DNA of 64,000 bases, from assembly GCA_964539395.1 (NCBI GenBank), contig CAZIIU010000002.1, forward strand, positions 43,873 through 107,872, given 5' to 3'. The notes below the pieces were generated by a model. The model was not told where the DNA came from. It did not search any database and saw only the letters and a list, made by a program, of their open reading frames with translations. This DNA is from M55B112 sp964539395. GTDB lineage: Bacteria > Bacteroidota > Bacteroidia > Bacteroidales > GCA-2748055. Made by a program: the position numbers and the translations under genes. The first letter of the stretch is position 1. The number at the start of each line of letters is the position of its first letter. Shown piece by piece: positions 51,621 to 60,905 of this stretch.

Positions 51621-53909
51621 GTGTTGGATCAATTCCTTTTTTTTCAATATCTTCATGAAAAAAATGTGAGACCTATCAAAGAGACCCGAACAGTTAAGGA
51701 AACCCGAAGGGAGCAGGCCCGGAGTTTCCTGACAGCCGATGAGTGTTATTCCATTGAAAAACTTCTTGGAAGAAGTCCAAATGATTTTGAGTTAAACATG
51801 TTCGCAGCGATGTGGTCGGAACACATCTCTTACAAGAGTTCGGTCAAATGGCTGGACGAACTTCCTATAAAGGCTGATGGGATTATCGTACCTGCGAGGG
51901 AAGAAAATGCCGGTATCATTGAGCTGGATGATGACCTTGCCTGTGTGATAAAAATTGAATCGCACAACCATCCCACTGCTGTTAACCCGGGAGAGGCTGC
52001 TGTAGGAGTGGGAAACGTCTTTCGTGATCTGATCTGCATGGGAGCTCAACCGGTTGCCCAGATGAACATCCTTCGGTTTGGCAACCCTAGGGAGAAAAAG
52101 ATCCGTGATCTCGTCAGAAAAGTGATTAGTGCCCTGGGTAGCTATTCCAATAATTTTGGAATACCGGTGGTTGGCGGGGAGATATTATTTGACGAAAGCT
52201 ATTCGTCCAATCCCTTGCTGAACCTGATGGCTATCGGCCTGGTTAAAAAGAACCGAATCATTAAGGCATCCTTCAGGAAGGCGGGTAATATTCTATTACT
52301 GATTGGCAGAAAAACATCAGGTAGTGGCGTGCATGGTGCAGGATTTGCATCAACACCCTTCTCGGGAGAGACCAGGCATCTGATACCCGAAACTGAACTT
52401 GCTGATCCCCATTCGGGAAGGCTTTTGTACGAATGTGTCATGGAGATGAACGAATCGGGAATAATTGCCGGGATGCAGGATATTGGTGCAGGGGGAGTGT
52501 TCTGTGCAGCAGCTGAGATGGCCTTTCGTGGTTCACTGGGGGTTGACCTGCAGGTTGGTCAGATACCTGTTGCCCGGGATGACCTGGATCCTGTCGGGAT
52601 TCTGTTGTCAGAGTCGCAGGAACAGATGCTCATCTCGGTTGCCCGGAATAATCTCGACCATGTGAGAAAGATCACCGGTAAATGGGATATACTCTGTGCA
52701 GAGATCGGAAAGGTAACTGATACGGAAAGAATCATGGTTACTTACGACGGAGAACTGCTTTGCGATCTTCCGGTATCGGTACTGGTACGTGGAGGGGGTG
52801 CACCTGTGTATATCAGGAATATGAAAGATCCTGAACGTAAAGTGGTAAAAATCAGCGCCGATGAAGTTCCATTTCCAGGTGATCTGAGGGAGGTCGCCCG
52901 ATCGATGATCACACATCCGAACATTGCCTCCAGGAGGTATGTCTACGAGCAATTTGATACCATGGCCGGGCTATCGAATATGGAATCCTTTTTTCCTTCT
53001 GATGCAGGTATTGTGAATATACCGGGCAGCAAAAAGCTGATTGCTCTTAGTGTAGACGGAAATTCAAGGTATGTACGAAGGGAGCCCCGTAAAGGCACCA
53101 TGATCGCTGTCACAGAGGCTGCGCGGAATATAGTCTGCTCCGGGGGTAAACCTGTTGCCCTGGCCAATGGTCTGAATTTTGGGGAGCCTTCCGATCTGCA
53201 TGTTTATCATGACTTTACAGAATGTGTCAAAGGCATCAGGAAAATGGCAGAAATGATGGGTATACCTGTTATAGCAGGTAATGTAAGTTTTAACAATGTT
53301 ACTCATCAAAGGGGAATTACCACATCAGTGCATCCAACTCCCGTTATCGGGATGATCGGAATCATTGACAGTCATGTCGATATGATTTCTGTTGGATTTA
53401 GGAAGAAAGGAGACATGATTTACCTGATCGGAAGATCGGACAGTGATATCTCAGGGTCTGAATACCTGGCAGCAATGCATCTGATTGAGGAGACCGCTGC
53501 ACCGGAGTTTGATCCCGACCTTGAGTTAAGAATGCAGCAGATTGTAGGTGACCTGATAAAAAGCGGACTTGTTGTTTCAGCACATGATGTTTCACTTGGC
53601 GGACTCTTTGTGGCACTGGTGGAGTGCTGCCTGCCCGCTAATCTGGGTTTTGACATCACCTCTCCAGCAGAGGTCAGGACTGATGCATTTTTATTCGGAG
53701 AGTCGCAGAGCAGAGTAGTTGTTAGCGTTTCCGCGGAAAGTGAAACAGCATTTCTGGATTTCATGATGGAGCAGGATTTCCCGTTTTCAGCCCTGGGGCA
53801 CATCACCAAACAGGAGTTAAGAATCGATGATAGCTCTTATGGCTTTATTACCGATTATGCAAGGGAATTTGAAGATGCTCTTAGCGATCTCCTGGAGGAT
53901 GACAGGTAG
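51621..53909 (+). CDS. purL: Phosphoribosylformylglycinamidine synthase, small-type PurL
   Basis: ATP-dependent fourth step of purine synthesis (FGAR to FGAM). About 762 residues, the Bacillus-type small PurL that works with separate PurQ and PurS, neither of which is in the window. Key motifs: MWSEHISYKSS (catalytic His), IESHNHPTAVNPGEAAVGVG, GGEILFDESY, and LGRKTSGSGVHGAG-like glycine-rich stretches. The first motif usually reads SEHCSYK; Ile replaces Cys here. No in-frame ATG occurs before the conserved core, so the start is GTG at 51621 or the TTG after it; the N-terminus is uncertain. Confidence 0.92.
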   Translation: MLDQFLFFQYLHEKNVRPIKETRTVKETRREQARSFLTADECYSIEKLLGRSPNDFELNMFAAMWSEHISYKSSVKWLDELPIKADGIIVPAREENAGIIELDDDLACVIKIESHNHPTAVNPGEAAVGVGNVFRDLICMGAQPVAQMNILRFGNPREKKIRDLVRKVISALGSYSNNFGIPVVGGEILFDESYSSNPLLNLMAIGLVKKNRIIKASFRKAGNILLLIGRKTSGSGVHGAGFASTPFSGETRHLIPETELADPHSGRLLYECVMEMNESGIIAGMQDIGAGGVFCAAAEMAFRGSLGVDLQVGQIPVARDDLDPVGILLSESQEQMLISVARNNLDHVRKITGKWDILCAEIGKVTDTERIMVTYDGELLCDLPVSVLVRGGGAPVYIRNMKDPERKVVKISADEVPFPGDLREVARSMITHPNIASRRYVYEQFDTMAGLSNMESFFPSDAGIVNIPGSKKLIALSVDGNSRYVRREPRKGTMIAVTEAARNIVCSGGKPVALANGLNFGEPSDLHVYHDFTECVKGIRKMAEMMGIPVIAGNVSFNNVTHQRGITTSVHPTPVIGMIGIIDSHVDMISVGFRKKGDMIYLIGRSDSDISGSEYLAAMHLIEETAAPEFDPDLELRMQQIVGDLIKSGLVVSAHDVSLGGLFVALVECCLPANLGFDITSPAEVRTDAFLFGESQSRVVVSVSAESETAFLDFMMEQDFPFSALGHITKQELRIDDSSYGFITDYAREFEDALSDLLEDDR

Positions 53910-53991
53910 TTCTTGCCTGCAGTCAGACACCTCATTTTCATTTATCCTGGCAATGACCTGATTATTTCCTGATCCTGAATTATAAAAACCC

Positions 53992-54025
53992 TTTGAGATG
54001 GGGTTTATACTATTTATTATCTTTG
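53992..54025 (+). promoter_or_regulatory. Promoter of porT
   Basis: TTTG (53992-53995), 22 bases, TATCTTTG (54018-54025). The -7 box is exact; the spacing is at the long end. Predicted leader about 10 bases. Confidence 0.55.
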
Positions 54026-54039
54026 GACGTTAATTGAAT

Positions 54040-54750
54040 ATGCAAAGATACACCTCCATACTGTTGATCCTGTTGCTGTCGGTTTCACTTCTGAGTGCAC
54101 AGGAGAAGCGGCCACGTAATCTGCCTGCATTTGATTATAAGAAACTTCACTGGGGTTTCACTGTGGGACTGAATTCGATGGACTATTCAATCAGGAGGAA
54201 CACAGCTGCAACGAATTACCTGCATGCCGATGTAGCCGGCTTTCAACCGGCGGGATTTCAGGTTAACATTGTATCGGATCTGAGACTTTCCGATTACTGG
54301 AACCTCCGTTTTCTTCCTGGCATTAATCTGGGATCAAGGCAATTTGCCTATTATGACCCTGGTACATGGGTGCTGGACCGAAAGATGACGTTGGGCTCCA
54401 GTTTTCTTGATTTTCCGCTGCTTCTGAAATACCGTTCGGAAAGAGTCAATAACTACAGGCCATATGTGGTTGGGGGAATGAGTTACAGGATTGATATGTC
54501 GGCTCGTGGCAAATATGATACTGAAAAGAATGACAGGATACTGATCAAAAGGAGTGATGTGTACCTGGAGATGGGTTTCGGCATCGATCATTACCTGCAG
54601 TATTTCAAATACTCAACTGAGCTGAAGCTCGCAATTGGGTTGAGGAACATGATGGTTACAGATAATCCTTTTCCGGGCCAGGAATATTATGCTAATTCCA
54701 TACTGGGACTAAGATCATACCTGGTGATGCTTAATTTTCATTTTGAGTAG
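54040..54750 (+). CDS. porT: PorT-family outer-membrane protein (type IX secretion/gliding)
   Basis: 236 residues: signal peptide (about 1-20, ending in LLSAQ), then a beta-barrel (LHWGFTVGLNSMDYSI ... SFLDFPLLLKYRSERVNNYRPYVVGG ... YLVMLNFHFE) ending in a Phe-x-Phe pattern for outer-membrane insertion. Size and motifs fit PorT/SprT of the type IX secretion system. I prefer the ATG to an in-frame TTG two codons earlier. It stands near an RNA methyltransferase and tamL. The other type IX genes are not in view. Confidence 0.82.
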   Translation: MQRYTSILLILLLSVSLLSAQEKRPRNLPAFDYKKLHWGFTVGLNSMDYSIRRNTAATNYLHADVAGFQPAGFQVNIVSDLRLSDYWNLRFLPGINLGSRQFAYYDPGTWVLDRKMTLGSSFLDFPLLLKYRSERVNNYRPYVVGGMSYRIDMSARGKYDTEKNDRILIKRSDVYLEMGFGIDHYLQYFKYSTELKLAIGLRNMMVTDNPFPGQEYYANSILGLRSYLVMLNFHFE

Positions 54751-54868
54751 CCCTAAGTTCTGTCCTTCTGCCACTCCCGATTCGTCAGCACATCAGTTTC
54801 ATGTCACTTTTTTCGTTGCTGATTAACATGTTCATGATCAGTGTTTTAACCTCTCTCTATACAACTAT

Positions 54869-55651
54869 TTAGCGCTTTCTTCTACGCAATTCAGAACATA
54901 TAACTGCTACAGCGGAGGCAATATTCAGCGATTCAACAGAAGTCATTTCAGCCTGGTAGGATGGTATACGTAATTTCATTTTAATAAAAGAGTCATACGC
55001 TGGATCAATCCCGGCAGATTCATTGCCAAACAGGATCACTCCAGGTGCTTTTACAGGTGTGTCGAAAAGGTCATTTCCATCCATTGTTGCACCATATACC
55101 GGAACCTTTAACCGGGCTGCATGGCTAAAAAGATCCTGAAGGTCGGTATAATACACCCTCACGCGCATCACGCTGCCCATGGATGCCTGTACTGCCTTAT
55201 TGTTGTAATGGTCGACACTTCCTATGTTACAATAGATGTTCCTGATTCCGAACCAATCGGCCGTTCTGATGATTGTACCAAGATTCCCGGGATCTCTCAC
55301 CTGGTCAAATGCCAGTGAAATATCCTCTTTAAGGGAGGCAGGTTCAAATGTGTACACCGGTTTCTTTACAACAGCCATAACTAACGGTGGTGTCTGAAAT
55401 GAAGACAGCTTTTTTAGTTCATCCCCCTCGGCAATGACCGCATTTTCCAGCAAATTTGAGAAAGTTTGTTTCCAATTGCCCAACCATTCGCTAGTGGCAC
55501 AAATAAAAACTGTATTGTTCAGGTTGAGTTCCCCCGAGATTAACAGATCAGATATAATCTTGTCACCCTCAAGAATAAACAATCCCTGTATATCTCTCTG
55601 TTTTTTGTTTTTCAGAGATATAATCATTTTTTTACGGCTGATTGAAATCAT
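54869..55651 (-). CDS. SpoU/TrmH family RNA 2'-O-methyltransferase
   Basis: 260 residues: an N-terminal SpoU substrate-binding domain (1-90) and a SPOUT knot domain with the three motifs FDQVRDPGNLGTIIRTADWFG, ILFGNESAGID and VESLNIASAVAVICSE. The family methylates ribose in 23S rRNA (as RlmB) or tRNA; which target applies here is unknown. It is convergent with porT and divergent from tamL. Confidence 0.94.
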   Translation of the reverse strand: MISISRKKMIISLKNKKQRDIQGLFILEGDKIISDLLISGELNLNNTVFICATSEWLGNWKQTFSNLLENAVIAEGDELKKLSSFQTPPLVMAVVKKPVYTFEPASLKEDISLAFDQVRDPGNLGTIIRTADWFGIRNIYCNIGSVDHYNNKAVQASMGSVMRVRVYYTDLQDLFSHAARLKVPVYGATMDGNDLFDTPVKAPGVILFGNESAGIDPAYDSFIKMKLRIPSYQAEMTSVESLNIASAVAVICSELRRRKR

Positions 55652-55831
55652 GCTTTAAACTTACACAAAACAATTGGTACATTCAGGTGAGAATAAGGAA
55701 AATAATTCATGTCTGAGCTGTTGATTAGTATGAAAACTGCCTGTGCGGGAGTACATTTAAAATTACTACTTTTACACAGGTTTCAATGTACAACCTTATG
55801 ATTATAATTGTTTAATGGAAACACCTGCGAA

Positions 55832-58135
55832 TTGACCATACTAAGAACTGTCATACCTTTCATCATTCTGCTCACTGTCATCTCGGCAATACAGTCATGT
55901 TCCCCGGCAAAATACTTTGAGGAAGATCAATATCTTCTTCACCGTTACAGGATTGAGGATACAGAAAGCAAGATTCCAAAGGATGAATACAGGAATTATG
56001 TGAAACAGAAGCCTAATAAAAGAGTGCTTGGCTGGAAATTTTGGCTGAGCTTATACAATCTTTCAGGCAAAGATAAAGACAGTGGGTTGAGCCGATGGTT
56101 AAGGAACATCGGGGAGCCACCGGTGGTTTACAATGAAGACCTGCAGGCAAATACAGTGCAACAGCTGGAGATGTTTTTATTCAACCGGGGTTATTTCGAT
56201 GCACGTATAAATGATACGACCTTAATACATAACAGGAAAGTCAGTGTCATTTACAGGATCGAACCGGGTAGCCCTTATTATATAAGGAATATCAATTATT
56301 TTCTTGAAGATGCCACGCTTTCGGAATACATTATGAATGATTCGGTTCCCTTTATCCTTAAAGAGGGAGAACAGTATAACGTAGAGAATTTCCGGGCCGA
56401 AAATGTCCGCATTGAGGAGATCCTGAGGAACAGGGGATACTACAACTTTTCGAGAGATTTCATCTATTACCAGGTTGACAGCACATTGGGAAAACGGGAG
56501 GTTGATGTAACATTGGGAGTAAGGAATTATCCTTCGAGGGACAGGATGGGAAATCTGATAACTACAAAGCATCCGACCTACACGATTGGAGATGTATTCA
56601 TGAAAACCAATTCGGATATTACAGGACTAGCTGAAAGTGTGGCTGTAGGAAAAACCGACACCTCCAGCTATAACCAGGTGCATGTTATAAGTGATTCCGG
56701 GTTCAGAATAAAGCATCAGCTGATCACGCAGAAGAACTACATAATGCCTGGGAAACTTTACAACCAGCGGAGGGTTCAACAGACCTACCGGAATCTTACG
56801 GCTTTGAGTGTGTTTCGGCTTGTTGATGTTAGTTTTATACCTGTTGAGGGACCGGATAACATATTAAACTGCGAGATCAGGATGTTACCGGCTGTTAAGC
56901 AGGCTTTTTCCGGTGGTATTGAAGGAACCACATCTGGCGGGAATATTGGTGCAGCAGGTAATTTGAGCTACCAGCACAGAAATTTGTTCGGGGGTTCGGA
57001 GCGTTTCGATCTCACCTTACTGGGGGCCATTGAAACCCTGTCTGAGAATCCGGGTAAACCTTTAGATCAGTTTGGCACGATGCAGGAGCTGGGTGTTGAG
57101 GCGAGGGTTAATCTTCCTCAGTTTATTTTGCCATTCAAAACCGATCAGTTTATCAGGAAGTATAATCCGGAGACCAATTTAAACCTGTCCTACAATTTTC
57201 AGAAACGGCCCGATTATACCAGAACCACTTTCAGGGGAAGTTTTGGTTACCAATGGAGGGGGAACAGGTTTGTAACTCATACAGTTTATCCTATTGAGAT
57301 CAGTTTGATCAACACACCTTTACTTGAGGATGAATTCAGGGATTGGCTGGAGGGAACATATTTGTATTACAGCTATCTGCCGCACTTCATTACCGATCAA
57401 CGCTACCGGCTTGTATATAGTAACCAGCGGATTAATAAACCCGGGGATTTTCAATATGTCCGATTTGGGCTTGAGACTGCAGGTAACCTGATGTATGCGA
57501 TCTACCGGCTGATCGGTAACCCTGACAATAATGCTGTTTTTCAATTATTTGGAGTTGATTATGCACAATACTTCAGAACGGATGTGGATTTTCGTCACTA
57601 CGACTACCGGGGGGAGGGTGCCAGTCTGGTATACCGTGGTTTTTTAGGAATGGCACTACCTTACCTGAACTCAACTGCCATTCCTTTTGAAAAGCAATTT
57701 TTCGGAGGTGGTGCAAATAGTATCAGGGCCTGGAGGGTCAAGAATCTTGGACCTGGTTCTTTTGAGGGTGATACTATATCAAAGTATCCCAACCAGACAT
57801 CGGATCTGAAGATCGAATTGAATATTGAATACAGGTTCGATCTGTTTTGGAAGCTTGAAGGTGCCCTTTTCCTGGATGCCGGGAATATCTGGTCACTTTC
57901 AGCAGAGGACGACAGGCAGGGCGCTTTGTTTGATCCAAAGCGGTTTTACAGGGAAATTGCCGTTGGCACAGGATTTGGGTTCCGGTTTGATTTCAATTTT
58001 TTTATTTTCAGGTTTGACCTTGGTATACCACTGGTCGATCCCTCCTTCCCTGAAGGCAATCGCTGGGTACCTGCTCAGACCGATCTTAAGTGGAATGATC
58101 TTGGTTATAATTTTGCAATCGGTTATCCATTCTGA
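55832..58135 (+). CDS. tamL: TamL-type BamA/TamA family outer-membrane lipoprotein
   Basis: About 767 residues: lipoprotein signal ending in ISAIQSC, POTRA-like repeats (about 90-310; LEMFLFNRGYFDARI, IEEILRNRGYYNFSRDF), and a 16-strand Omp85 barrel with the QFFGGGANSIRAWRVKNLGPG region and C-terminal GYPF. Lipidated Omp85 proteins of this kind (TamL) pair with TamB in Bacteroidota. No ATG lies in frame; TTG at 55832 gives an ideal 22-residue signal, while a TTG eight codons earlier adds polar residues. An out-of-frame six-codon ORF (ATG at 55815) ends on the chosen start (TTGA overlap). Confidence 0.9.
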   Translation: MTILRTVIPFIILLTVISAIQSCSPAKYFEEDQYLLHRYRIEDTESKIPKDEYRNYVKQKPNKRVLGWKFWLSLYNLSGKDKDSGLSRWLRNIGEPPVVYNEDLQANTVQQLEMFLFNRGYFDARINDTTLIHNRKVSVIYRIEPGSPYYIRNINYFLEDATLSEYIMNDSVPFILKEGEQYNVENFRAENVRIEEILRNRGYYNFSRDFIYYQVDSTLGKREVDVTLGVRNYPSRDRMGNLITTKHPTYTIGDVFMKTNSDITGLAESVAVGKTDTSSYNQVHVISDSGFRIKHQLITQKNYIMPGKLYNQRRVQQTYRNLTALSVFRLVDVSFIPVEGPDNILNCEIRMLPAVKQAFSGGIEGTTSGGNIGAAGNLSYQHRNLFGGSERFDLTLLGAIETLSENPGKPLDQFGTMQELGVEARVNLPQFILPFKTDQFIRKYNPETNLNLSYNFQKRPDYTRTTFRGSFGYQWRGNRFVTHTVYPIEISLINTPLLEDEFRDWLEGTYLYYSYLPHFITDQRYRLVYSNQRINKPGDFQYVRFGLETAGNLMYAIYRLIGNPDNNAVFQLFGVDYAQYFRTDVDFRHYDYRGEGASLVYRGFLGMALPYLNSTAIPFEKQFFGGGANSIRAWRVKNLGPGSFEGDTISKYPNQTSDLKIELNIEYRFDLFWKLEGALFLDAGNIWSLSAEDDRQGALFDPKRFYREIAVGTGFGFRFDFNFFIFRFDLGIPLVDPSFPEGNRWVPAQTDLKWNDLGYNFAIGYPF

Positions 58136-58253
58136 CCTTTTGCGATTATACGTTTTTTTCTGCATCTATAACAGGGTTACAAATTGGTTACCGGGAAAAA
58201 CAATCCCTTTGGAAATGACCCACACTTTTCTCTGTTCATTCACTTTTTTTAGT

Positions 58254-58261
58254 TAATTTTG
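58254..58261 (+). promoter_or_regulatory. Candidate -7 box (TAATTTTG) for fbaA
   Basis: Exact consensus 38 bases before the ATG; no clear -33 TTTG. Confidence 0.45.
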
Positions 58262-58299
58262 TGCTTCATATTATCAAACCTCATATTTTATTAGAAATC

Positions 58300-59379
58300 A
58301 TGGCAGAAAAAATTTTAGACGTTATTCAACCAGGTGTTGTAACGGGAGATGATTACCAGAAGCTATTAGCTATTGCAAAGAAGAACCAGTATGCACTTCC
58401 TGCAGTGAATGTTGTGGGAACAAACAGTATTAATGCAGTGCTTGAGGCGTCGAAGGTTGTGAGCGCACCGGTAATGATCCAGTTTTCAAACGGTGGTGGT
58501 GTATTCTATGCCGGTAAAGGGCTCTCAAATGAGAATGAGCGTGCGGCAATTGCTGGCACAGTATCCGGTGCAAAGCATGTACACTATATGGCAGAGATGT
58601 ATGGTGTGCCAGTGATCCTTCATACTGATCATGCAGCAAAAAAGCTGCTGCCATGGATAGACGGGTTGCTCGAAGCCGGCGAGAAGCACTATAAGCGTTA
58701 TGGAAAGCCACTGTTCAGTTCACATATGCTTGATCTTTCTGAAGAGCCACTGAATGAGAATATTGCAATCTGCAAGGATTACCTCAAAAGGATGGACAAG
58801 ATAGGAATGACACTGGAGATTGAACTGGGTGTTACAGGCGGTGAAGAGGATGGAGTCGATAATACAGGAGTTGATACTTCCATGCTGTACACACAGCCGG
58901 AAGAGGTTGCCTACGCCTACGAGGAGTTGAGCAAAGTGAGTAACCGGTTTACAATTGCTGCTTCATTTGGTAATGTGCATGGTGTATACAAGCCTGGCAA
59001 TGTAAAGCTTACTCCAAAGATTCTAGATAATTCGCAAAAATTCATTCAGGAGAAATATGGCACAGAAGAGAAGCCCGTTAATTTTGTTTTTCATGGAGGA
59101 TCGGGGTCAACTCAGGAAGAGATCCGGGAGGCGATCAGTTATGGAGTAATTAAAATGAACATTGATACTGACACACAATGGGCATTCTGGGACGGAATTC
59201 GTGCCTATGAAGCAGCTAATCATGACTACCTGCAGGGACAAATAGGCAACCCCGACGGAGAGGACAAACCGAATAAGAAGAAATATGATCCACGTGTATG
59301 GCTTAGAGAGGGAGAAAAGGCCATTATCGAAAGACTGAAGGTTGCTTTTGAGGACCTGAACTGCGTGGACAGGCTTTAG
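58300..59379 (+). CDS. fbaA: Fructose-bisphosphate aldolase, class II
   Basis: Zinc-dependent glycolytic and gluconeogenic aldolase, 359 residues, E. coli FbaA type. Catalytic and metal residues: HTDHAAK (Asp and His), the EIELGVTGGEEDG loop, FGNVHGVYKPGNVK (His) and VFHGGSGS (His). The frame extends 13 codons upstream, but MAEKILDVI is the conserved start. The NSS transporter begins 24 bases later. Confidence 0.97.
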   Translation: MAEKILDVIQPGVVTGDDYQKLLAIAKKNQYALPAVNVVGTNSINAVLEASKVVSAPVMIQFSNGGGVFYAGKGLSNENERAAIAGTVSGAKHVHYMAEMYGVPVILHTDHAAKKLLPWIDGLLEAGEKHYKRYGKPLFSSHMLDLSEEPLNENIAICKDYLKRMDKIGMTLEIELGVTGGEEDGVDNTGVDTSMLYTQPEEVAYAYEELSKVSNRFTIAASFGNVHGVYKPGNVKLTPKILDNSQKFIQEKYGTEEKPVNFVFHGGSGSTQEEIREAISYGVIKMNIDTDTQWAFWDGIRAYEAANHDYLQGQIGNPDGEDKPNKKKYDPRVWLREGEKAIIERLKVAFEDLNCVDRL

Positions 59380-59403
59380 CATTCATGGTTTATCCGAGGA
59401 TCA

Positions 59404-60753
59404 ATGAATCAGGGAAGTTCTTCACCCCGTGATAGTTTTACCTCAAAGTTTGGTGTGATCGCCGCTGCAGCAGGTTCGGCGATCGGACTGGGCAATATAT
59501 GGCGTTTTCCTTATGAGACAGGGGTGAACGGGGGAGGGGCTTTCCTGATGATCTACCTTTTATGTATCCTGATCATCGGTTTGCCTGTGATGATCTCTGA
59601 ATTCATTATTGGCAGGTCAGCGCAGCGTAACCCGGTAGGGGCCTTCAGTCTGATGGCGCCGGGAAAACCCTGGTTTTTAGTTGGACTGATGGGTGTGGTA
59701 GCAGCGTTTATGATCCTCGCCTTCTATACGGTTGTGTCCGGCTGGACCCTGGAATATATCTATCAATCGCTGCTTGGTCACCTCGCTCATAAGGACCCTG
59801 TTGAGTTGAAAACAATGTTTGAAAGCTTCAGGTACGACTCTTATCGTCCCCTGCTCTGGTTTGTTGTTTTTATGGCACTTACTGGGTGGGTTGTGATCGC
59901 CGGTATCAGGAACGGTATTGAAAAGTATACAAAAATACTGATGCCGCTTCTATTGCTTATGCTCATTGTAATGGCCATTTACGTGCTTACACTGCCCAAC
60001 TCCTTCAGAGGTGTGAAATTTCTTTTTAAACCCGAATTCAGCAAGATCACACCTGAGGTGATTCTTAAGGCGCTTGGACAGGCATTCTTTTCGCTTAGTA
60101 TAGGAATGGGAACTTTAATTACCTATGGTTCCTACATTAAAAAGAAGGAACGGCTTGGTTCTACAGCTCTCTCTGTTGCGGGTGCAGATACCTTTATCGC
60201 GGTGCTGGCAGGTATTGCCATCTTTCCTGCGATATTCGCCCTGTCTGATGTGCAGGAGCTTGATGTAACACAACTGGCAGATGAGGGCCTTGTGTTTATC
60301 ACACTGCCAAGTATTTTGTCAAGCCTGCCCGGCGGTCAGATTCTTTCGACCATGTTTTTTGTGCTGCTGGCTGTTGCGGCACTCACCTCCACAATTTCAG
60401 TGCTGGAAGTGATTGTTACCTATTTTTCCGAGGAGCTCAGACTTACACGCAGAAGAGCTACAATCAGCGCAGTATCTTCTGTTTCAATTCTGGGTGTTTT
60501 GAGTGTTTTTTTTACCGGCATATTCGGATTTCTGAATTTTTCTACAGCCAATGTTTTATTGCCATTGGGCGGGCTGTTCATCGTTCTGTTTGTTGGATGG
60601 TTTCTATCGCGCAAAATAACCAGATATGAACTCACCAACGACGGTGCCAATAAGGCCAGGTTTATCCCGGTGTACCTTTTCCTCGTGAAGTTTGTCGCAC
60701 CAATAGCCATTGCCCTTGTTTTTATATACGGTATTCTGAATGCATTGAGGTAG
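59404..60753 (+). CDS. Neurotransmitter:sodium symporter (NSS/SNF) family transporter
   Basis: A LeuT-fold sodium symporter, 449 residues with about eleven membrane helices. The family signature GSAIGLGNIWRFPYETGVNGGGAFL is complete, including sodium- and substrate-site residues in the unwound part of helix 1; helix 6 has AFFSLSIGMGTLITYGSY. Bacterial members carry amino acids such as tryptophan, leucine or alanine; the substrate is not readable here. Possibly in one transcript with fbaA. Confidence 0.94.
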   Translation: MNQGSSSPRDSFTSKFGVIAAAAGSAIGLGNIWRFPYETGVNGGGAFLMIYLLCILIIGLPVMISEFIIGRSAQRNPVGAFSLMAPGKPWFLVGLMGVVAAFMILAFYTVVSGWTLEYIYQSLLGHLAHKDPVELKTMFESFRYDSYRPLLWFVVFMALTGWVVIAGIRNGIEKYTKILMPLLLLMLIVMAIYVLTLPNSFRGVKFLFKPEFSKITPEVILKALGQAFFSLSIGMGTLITYGSYIKKKERLGSTALSVAGADTFIAVLAGIAIFPAIFALSDVQELDVTQLADEGLVFITLPSILSSLPGGQILSTMFFVLLAVAALTSTISVLEVIVTYFSEELRLTRRRATISAVSSVSILGVLSVFFTGIFGFLNFSTANVLLPLGGLFIVLFVGWFLSRKITRYELTNDGANKARFIPVYLFLVKFVAPIAIALVFIYGILNALR

Positions 60754-60757
60754 TAAG

Positions 60758-60765
60758 TACCTTTG
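60758..60765 (+). promoter_or_regulatory. Candidate -7 box (TACCTTTG) for the HhH protein gene
   Basis: Identical 10-base core (TACCTTTGCG) to the SRP RNA promoter. It would give a leader of about 135 bases. No TTTG is seen upstream at the right distance. Confidence 0.4.
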
Positions 60766-60905
60766 CGAAAAGTGATAATAATTCAATATTTGCTCCGATA
60801 TTTAATAAACCCACTGCATTAACACTGAGGAGTATCCGGGGTGATATACGATCTGCTGTCTGTTTTATTATAATCCCGGTTGATTGATTGCTAGTTAGAA
60901 TAACA

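Noticed and set aside
55709..55801. 30-codon frame between the SpoU gene and tamL
   Set aside because: No signal peptide, promoter spacing or terminator supports it, and a promoter-like TACTTTTA sits inside it; more likely leader sequence.
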